Shown in pieces: positions 6,322-9,766 of a DNA stretch of 9,766 bases. The notes beneath the pieces were generated by a model that was given only the letters and a program-made list of their open reading frames with translations, ran no database searches and was not told the origin of the DNA. Position numbers and translations under genes: made by a program. This DNA is from Bacillota bacterium (GTDB lineage: Bacteria; Bacillota; Clostridia; Christensenellales; Aristaeellaceae). Location of the stretch: contig JAGVSV010000060.1 in assembly GCA_019137115.1 (NCBI GenBank), positions 1 to 9,766 of the forward strand, read 5' to 3'. Each line of letters opens with the position of its first letter. Position 1 is the first letter of the stretch.

Positions 6322-7113
6322 CTACAAGCGCAGCCAGTCGCCTTCCGTCAGCCCCAACGCCTCCACCACCGCGCCCGCGCGCTCCGGCACCATGTCCAGC
6401 TGCGCGGGGTGATGGGCGTCCGATGCCAGGTAAAACCGGCAGCCCTCGTCTTTTGCCAACCGGTACAGGCGCAGGGTGTCGTCCGGCCCGTCCTGCCAGC
6501 CGGGAGCAAAGGTGCCCATGTTCAGCTCAATGCCCGCGCCCAGGCGCGCAAAGGCGCGCATCACGGCGCGGAAGCGCCGTTCGTCGACCAGCCGGAACAC
6601 CAGCTTGGGGTCGCCCTCGGTGAACACCAGGCCGGTCGTCAGATGCGCGATGCCCACCTTGTGCCACGGCAGGTCAAGCAGCGACAGCTCCTCCAGCCGC
6701 TCGACCAGCAGGTCGGCGGCTTTTTCCTCGGTGTTGCAGGACGCAGGGCGCACGAACCCCTTCATGTGGAAATGGTTGGGCGGGATTGCGATGAACCCGA
6801 AATCCTCATAATGGCTGGGATGGATGCCCAGCGTTTTCCCGCCCACAAACTCGGTTTCACAGCCGAACACCATTTTCACGCGGTCATCCTGCGGCAACGG
6901 CAGGTTGCGTAGCACATGCGCCAAGCCCTGCGGCTTGTACCAGTCGCTGGCGCCGGGCACCAGCTCATCCCAGAAATGGTCGGTGACGCACTGCACCGAA
7001 TAGCCGTGCGCGACCGCGTGATCCAGCATCGCCCGCGCCGTCATCCCAGGGTCGGACGAGCAGGATGACAAGCCGCTGTGCGCGTGCAGGTCATGCAAGG
7101 GAAGCGCGGGCAT
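6322..7113 (-). CDS. PHP-domain metallohydrolase (histidinol-phosphatase-like)
   Basis: A 263-residue PHP-fold protein with a trinuclear metal site, probably a phosphoesterase. Metal ligands are visible in family order: His10 and His12 (DLHAHSGLSSC), Asp45-His46 (CVTDHFWDE), Glu86/Glu88 (GCETEFVG), His114 and His116 (PPNHFHM), IAHLTTG, and Asp232 with His234 near the end (YLASDAHH). All canonical ligands are present. The ATG at 7113 is preceded by AGGAGG at ideal spacing. It is the second gene of a two-gene unit: the true end of the URO-D-like gene (7165) is 51 bases upstream with no terminator or promoter between. The genuine histidine-biosynthesis phosphatase HisK is similar, but no his genes are nearby, so I do not use that name. 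The substrate is unknown, possibly a phosphorylated intermediate of the pathway served by its partner. Confidence 0.82.
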   Translation of the reverse strand: MPALPLHDLHAHSGLSSCSSDPGMTARAMLDHAVAHGYSVQCVTDHFWDELVPGASDWYKPQGLAHVLRNLPLPQDDRVKMVFGCETEFVGGKTLGIHPSHYEDFGFIAIPPNHFHMKGFVRPASCNTEEKAADLLVERLEELSLLDLPWHKVGIAHLTTGLVFTEGDPKLVFRLVDERRFRAVMRAFARLGAGIELNMGTFAPGWQDGPDDTLRLYRLAKDEGCRFYLASDAHHPAQLDMVPERAGAVVEALGLTEGDWLRL

Positions 7114-7164
7114 TTTTTGTCCTCCTGGTTGGGGCTTGGTCAGGGCGATTTGCGGCGCCTGGCC

Positions 7165-7240
7165 TTAGAGCGGCACCTCGCCGGTCGCGGCGCGGATGAT
7201 CTCAAAGAAAGCCTTGACAGGCACATATTCCGGGATGCTG
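7165..7240 (-). pseudogene. Out-of-frame C-terminal tail of the URO-D-like gene
   Basis: Downstream of the TAA at 7243-7241 the minus strand still encodes, in another frame, NSIPEYVPVKAFFEIIRAATGEVPL followed by TAA at 7167-7165 (the segment is given in two parts: NSIPEYVPVKAFF and EIIRAATGEVPL). This is the characteristic end of URO-D/MtaA-like proteins, which normally read GGYxLGSGNSIPEYVP. The upstream frame ends exactly at GG, and its stop codon TAA is formed at the junction (ggcggctaacagc). Six residues (YALGSG or similar) are missing, which implies a deletion of about 17 bases. The tail is not separately translatable, as it has no start or ribosome binding site. Confidence 0.8.
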
Positions 7241-8170
7241 TTAGCCGCCGCGCGTTTCGGAGCGCTCCAGCATGCCGCGGGCGCGGGCGTAGACCTCCTC
7301 GGGCGGGCGTGTGCACACGAAGTTCATGTCCAGCCCGCCCAGCAGCGCGATGCGGCTGTGCCATTTCTCGTAGGCTTCCTCGATGGGCAGGATCACGTCC
7401 TCAAAGGAGTGCTTGGCGTCAAAGCCCATGGCGATCACGTCGTCCATCACGGTGATCAATTGCCCGCAGCTGTGCAGGAACACCGGGCGGCCGTGCTTGT
7501 GGCTCAATTCCACGATTTTCGCGTGCCAGGGCAGCACATACTCGCGCATCTGGGCCGGCGACAGGAACGTCTGGGTGTTGAAGCCCCAGTCGTCATTGGC
7601 GCTGATCAAGCCCACGGTGTCATGCTGCAGCGCCAGCCGGTAGTAGGACAGAAGCCGGCTGCCGATCTGGTCAAACACCAGGTGCACCAGCTCCGGGTCA
7701 TCGGAAAGCAGATAGCACAGGCGGTCATACCCCATCAGGCTGATCGCGTTCTCCAGCACGCCGCCCGGCCCCAATACCATCAGCTTCATGCCGTCGGGCA
7801 AGTACGGCCGGATCTCGCGCAGGTGGTCAAAGCTGGTGTCCTCCGGGTCGGGCCACACGTATTTCTCATAGCTTTCGCGGTCGACAATCACGCTGCCGTC
7901 ATTTAATGACGAGGTTTGCAGGTGCGGGTGATGTCCGGTGGGAAAGCCGAACGAGCTGCCCACCACATGGGCATAGTCATAGCCCATCTTGGCAAACGCC
8001 TCGGCCACAAACCGCGACCGATCCAGCGCGGTGTCGCCTTCCAGCTTATGCCCCACCACCAGTTCATACAGCGGGTAGTTCATGAACAGTTCAAAGAGCA
8101 CCGGCCGGTCGGGCACCTCCCGGCGCATCACCTTGAGCATGTTGCCAAAATCCGGTTCGCGTGTGATCAT
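7241..8170 (-). CDS. Uroporphyrinogen decarboxylase (URO-D)/MtaA-like protein, truncated by a frameshift
   Basis: A member of the URO-D superfamily, which includes heme-pathway decarboxylases and zinc-dependent cobamide methyltransferases. At 309 residues, the readable part covers nearly the whole TIM barrel: VPDRPVLFELFMNYPLYE at the N-terminus, VLGPGGVLENAISLMGY mid-protein, SANDDWGFNTQTFLSP, and FLHSCGQL with His233 and Cys235, the His-x-Cys pattern of zinc-binding methyltransferases. It closes with LLGGLDMNFVCTRPPEEV. The N-terminal residues that bind porphyrin in HemE are not evident, so a catabolic or methyl-transfer role is likelier than heme synthesis. The ATG at 8170 has an AAAGG about 10 bases upstream. 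The product ends early at ETRGG because of a frameshift; the remaining tail lies at 7165-7240. The third zinc ligand of MtaA-type enzymes would fall in this broken region, where the preserved tail has Asn instead. It is the first gene of a unit with the PHP gene. Confidence 0.83.
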   Translation of the reverse strand: MITREPDFGNMLKVMRREVPDRPVLFELFMNYPLYELVVGHKLEGDTALDRSRFVAEAFAKMGYDYAHVVGSSFGFPTGHHPHLQTSSLNDGSVIVDRESYEKYVWPDPEDTSFDHLREIRPYLPDGMKLMVLGPGGVLENAISLMGYDRLCYLLSDDPELVHLVFDQIGSRLLSYYRLALQHDTVGLISANDDWGFNTQTFLSPAQMREYVLPWHAKIVELSHKHGRPVFLHSCGQLITVMDDVIAMGFDAKHSFEDVILPIEEAYEKWHSRIALLGGLDMNFVCTRPPEEVYARARGMLERSETRGG

Positions 8171-8236
8171 ACCGTCCGCCTTTCGCGCGTCAGGCGCATG
8201 GAGTATTGCGGCTGGCCGCGCCAGGTTGTCCGCACC

Positions 8237-8245
8237 AATATAGCA
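8237..8245 (-). promoter_or_regulatory. Extended -10 promoter for the URO-D/PHP unit
   Basis: On the minus strand TGCTATATT (8245-8237) is an extended -10 element (TG-n-TATATT), about 65 bases before the ATG at 8170. The corresponding -35 region (TATCGC) is poor, which is usual for extended -10 promoters or for activator-dependent ones. No other -10-like sequence is better placed for this gene. Confidence 0.5.
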
Positions 8246-8286
8246 TGAATGTACGCCGTGCGATAGGGAAACACGTTGTATTCATG
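8244..8286. promoter_or_regulatory. Inverted repeat between divergent promoters, possible shared operator
   Basis: CATGAAT at 8244-8250 is the exact reverse complement of ATTCATG at 8280-8286, and the flanking bases (GTAC against GTTGT) are partly symmetric. One arm abuts the minus-strand -10 and the other overlaps the plus-strand -35. The centres are 36 bases apart, about 3.5 helical turns. This is the arrangement expected for a regulator acting on both the URO-D unit and the oxidoreductase, but seven-base matches can occur by chance. Confidence 0.3.
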
Positions 8287-8304
8287 GCCCGGCTTTGTCA
8301 TAAT
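8276..8304 (+). promoter_or_regulatory. Promoter of the Gfo/Idh/MocA oxidoreductase gene
   Basis: TTGTAT (8276-8281) and CATAAT (8299-8304) are separated by exactly 17 bases and lie 34 bases before the ATG at 8338. Both boxes deviate from consensus, so regulated or modest expression is expected. Confidence 0.55.
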
Positions 8305-8337
8305 GGCAGGGTACAAGCTTTGATCGGAGGTCTTCCC

Positions 8338-9489
8338 ATGCAGGTGCTGCTGGTTGGATGCGGCGGGTATGCCGCGGGGTATGTGAAGGAGCTGCTGACG
8401 GGAGAGGGCGTGCTGGGGCTTCAGCTTGCGGGCATTGTGGACCCGTACGCGAAGAACAGCCCGGCGTATGCGCTGATCGCGCAGAAAGCCATCCCGGTGT
8501 TTGACACGGTGGATGAGTTTTACGCGCGGCATACCGCGGATTTGGCGGTGGTGTCCACGCCCATCTTTTTGCACCATGAGCAGGCGCTGGCGTGCCTTGC
8601 ACATGGCAGCCATTTGCTGCTGGAAAAGCCGATGGCGGCCACCGTGGCGCAGGCGGAGGACATCGTCAAGGCTGCGCAACAGTCCGGACGCAAGCTGGGC
8701 GTGGGCTTCCAGCAATGCTATGACCCGGTGATGCTGGCCGTGAAGGACGAGATCGACCGGGGGCTGCTGGGCGCGCCGGTGTCCCAGCGCGGGCTGATCC
8801 TCTGGCCGCGGCCGAAGGCGTATTACGCGCGCTCCGGCGGCTGGGCGGGCAAAAAGGTGCTGCCGGATGGCCGCCCGGTGTATGACAGCATCCTGACCAA
8901 CGCCACGGCGCACTATTTGCTCAGCATGCTGTGGCTGACCACCAAGGGGTATGACGCCCAACCCGCCACCGCCTGTGAGGCGCAGCTGGGGCGCGCCTAC
9001 CCGATTGACACGTTTGATACCATCGCCGCGCGCTATACCCTGGCCTGCGGCACCACCGCGATGCTGTATTTCTCCCACGCGCTGCATTATGACAAAGTCC
9101 CGCGTCTGCTGATGGAATATGTGTTTGAGGATGCCACCATCCGCGTGGCGCAGACCAAGGGGTATGTCTACAAGGTGACCAGCACCGACCACCACGGGCG
9201 CGTCAAAACGTACGGCATGCTGACCGCGGCCTACCGCCACAAGCTGACCGGCATGCGGCGGGCGATCGCCGAGGGCGCGCCGCTGACCTGCCCCGCGCAG
9301 ACCGGCATGGCCTCGATGATCTCCAACGCCATGGTATTCGCCAACGACTTAACCGACGTTGAAACCATCCGTCCGGTGCGCGAGGACGACATCGGCATCT
9401 GGTCGCCGGGTCTGGCCGACCGGCTGCGCGCCGCGTTCAAGGCCGGCAAACTGCCCCGCGAGATGGGGCAGACGCTGTCGGGAACGTAA
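8338..9489 (+). CDS. Gfo/Idh/MocA family NAD(P)-dependent oxidoreductase
   Basis: A 383-residue dehydrogenase of the family that oxidises or epimerises sugars, inositols and related polyols. The N-terminal Rossmann fold opens with VLLVGCGGYAAGY (a glycine-rich dinucleotide loop, Gly7-Gly14). Asp36 in GIVDPYA ends the second beta strand, which favours NAD over NADP. The family motif EKP is at 96-98, with Lys97 the usual catalytic lysine. In the C-terminal domain, SGGWAGKK (to Lys172-173), YDSILTNATAHYLLSMLW with Asp183 and His192, complete the usual active-site pattern. The ATG at 8338 is chosen over the longer open frame from 8206 because GGAGGT stands just before it, the promoter lies at 8276-8304, and homologous sequence begins at MQVLLVGCGG. 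It is monocistronic, with a terminator after it, and divergent from the URO-D/PHP unit, which may belong to the same pathway. The substrate is unknown. Confidence 0.87.
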   Translation: MQVLLVGCGGYAAGYVKELLTGEGVLGLQLAGIVDPYAKNSPAYALIAQKAIPVFDTVDEFYARHTADLAVVSTPIFLHHEQALACLAHGSHLLLEKPMAATVAQAEDIVKAAQQSGRKLGVGFQQCYDPVMLAVKDEIDRGLLGAPVSQRGLILWPRPKAYYARSGGWAGKKVLPDGRPVYDSILTNATAHYLLSMLWLTTKGYDAQPATACEAQLGRAYPIDTFDTIAARYTLACGTTAMLYFSHALHYDKVPRLLMEYVFEDATIRVAQTKGYVYKVTSTDHHGRVKTYGMLTAAYRHKLTGMRRAIAEGAPLTCPAQTGMASMISNAMVFANDLTDVETIRPVREDDIGIWSPGLADRLRAAFKAGKLPREMGQTLSGT

Positions 9490-9511
9490 GAATAGCGGGA
9501 AGTTGATAATG

Positions 9512-9537
9512 ACGCGGGCCCACCCCCGCGTTTTTCC
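9512..9537 (+). terminator. Rho-independent terminator after the oxidoreductase gene
   Basis: A 7-bp GC-rich stem, ACGCGGG (9512-9518) pairing with CCCGCGT (9525-9531), a six-base loop, then TTTTTCCTT. It lies 22 bases after the stop codon, ending transcription before the metal-transport gene. Confidence 0.8.
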
Positions 9538-9548
9538 TTCGCAATTCT

Positions 9549-9579
9549 TTGGTAAGCCACCCCTCCACACGGGTATAAT
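9549..9579 (+). promoter_or_regulatory. Promoter of the heavy-metal gene, with an imperfect metal-operator-like repeat
   Basis: A consensus TATAAT at 9574-9579 lies 41 bases before the ATG. The upstream TTGGTA (9549-9554) is a weak -35 with a long 19-base spacer, a spacing that often needs an activator or DNA distortion. Within the spacer, ACCC (9559-9562) and GGGT (9571-9574) form an inverted repeat overlapping the -10. This recalls CsoR-type copper operators (C-runs facing G-runs), but the spacing has not been verified against a model. Confidence 0.5.
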
Positions 9580-9585
9580 ATACGT

Positions 9586-9614
9586 GGAGGATGTTCCTCC
9601 GCACCCCGGGAGGG
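9586..9614 (+). promoter_or_regulatory. Leader hairpin able to compete for the ribosome binding site
   Basis: GGAGGA (9586-9591) and TCCTCC (9595-9600) form a perfect 6-bp hairpin with a TGT loop. The same TCCTCC can instead pair with GGAGGG (9609-9614), which is the Shine-Dalgarno sequence of the gene at 9621, with one G-U pair. The two pairings exclude each other, so the leader could switch between open and sequestered states. This is inferred from complementarity alone. Confidence 0.3.
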
Positions 9615-9620
9615 ATTGAG

Positions 9621-9766
9621 ATGCAACAAAAGGTTTTTGATATACAGGGCATGACCTGCGCCGCGTGCGCGGTGCGGGTGGAAAAAGCGGTGGGCAAGCT
9701 GCCGGGCGTGGACGCGGTGGTCAATCTGGCCAATGAAACGCTGACGATACAGTGGCCGGACGGCGA
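9621..9766 (+). CDS. Heavy-metal P-type ATPase or copper chaperone, N-terminal HMA domain (3' partial)
   Basis: Forty-eight residues are visible before the window ends: MQQKVFDIQGMTCAACAVRV and then EKAVGKLPGVDAVVNLANET and onward. This is the start of a heavy-metal-associated domain, with the GMTCAAC motif (Cys13 and Cys16) that binds Cu(I). The pattern betaalphabeta with KLPGVDAVVNLAN is standard. Chaperones of the CopZ type stop at about 70 residues, while CopA-type exporters continue for 700-800; the cut prevents a decision. The VEKAVGKLPGV wording and the absence of a preceding chaperone slightly favour CopA. GGGAGGG 6 bases before the ATG is a strong ribosome binding site. Expression is likely metal-controlled, given the operator-like repeat in its promoter. 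Confidence 0.82.
   Translation, partial: MQQKVFDIQGMTCAACAVRVEKAVGKLPGVDAVVNLANETLTIQWPDG

Noticed and set aside
8206..8337. Upstream extension of the Gfo/Idh gene to 8206
   Set aside because: It overlaps both divergent promoters; the ATG at 8338 has GGAGGT upstream and begins the Rossmann fold correctly.
8167..9240. Minus-strand open frame of 357 codons opposite the Gfo/Idh gene
   Set aside because: Same shadow effect; it also runs through the divergent promoter region and into the start of the URO-D gene, and shows no recognisable motif.
1..9766. tRNA, rRNA, CRISPR array, insertion sequence or attachment site
   Set aside because: No cloverleaf-like or rRNA sequence, no regularly spaced repeats, no transposase or integrase motifs and no terminal repeats were seen on either strand.

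Overview
The window reads as chromosomal DNA of a GC-rich anaerobic bacterium, most likely of the Bacillota/Clostridia type. This is inference: an oxygen-sensitive glycyl radical enzyme with its activase, a B12-binding/DUF4080 radical SAM protein, strong purine-rich Shine-Dalgarno sequences (GGAGG-type), some TTG/GTG starts and sigma-A-like promoters all fit, but no marker gene for taxonomy is present.

Layout. (1) 1-181 holds the C-terminal end of an unrecognised gene, closed by a terminator with a perfect 17-bp stem. (2) 260-3394 is a plus-strand operon: a glycyl radical enzyme (GRE) of the Cys-x-Glu class, then its SAM-dependent activating enzyme. The GRE is split by a frameshift between 1245 and 1270. 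The activase has a good ribosome binding site followed by ATC where an ATG is expected. (3) 3402-4376 (minus) is a compact GH29 alpha-L-fucosidase-like enzyme, convergent with the GRE operon and divergent from (4), a B12-binding radical SAM protein with DUF4080 (4527-6296, plus). (5) 6322-8170 (minus) is a two-gene unit, a uroporphyrinogen decarboxylase (URO-D)/MtaA-like protein followed by a PHP-domain metallohydrolase. The URO-D reading frame is also broken: its conserved C-terminal tail continues in another frame to 7165. (6) Divergent from it, 8338-9489 encodes a Gfo/Idh/MocA-type NAD(P) oxidoreductase with its own terminator. (7) 9621-9766 is the start of a heavy-metal (probably copper) P-type ATPase or chaperone with a GMTCAAC motif.

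How the genes may work together. The GRE and activase form an obvious enzyme/activator pair whose substrate cannot be read from sequence. The fucosidase, the Gfo/Idh enzyme and the URO-D/PHP pair suggest carbohydrate or small-molecule scavenging, but no complete pathway is visible. Three independent lesions (GRE frameshift, activase start codon, URO-D frameshift) lie in one window whose other genes look intact. They could be real decay of accessory catabolic genes or consensus errors in an assembly; raw reads would decide.
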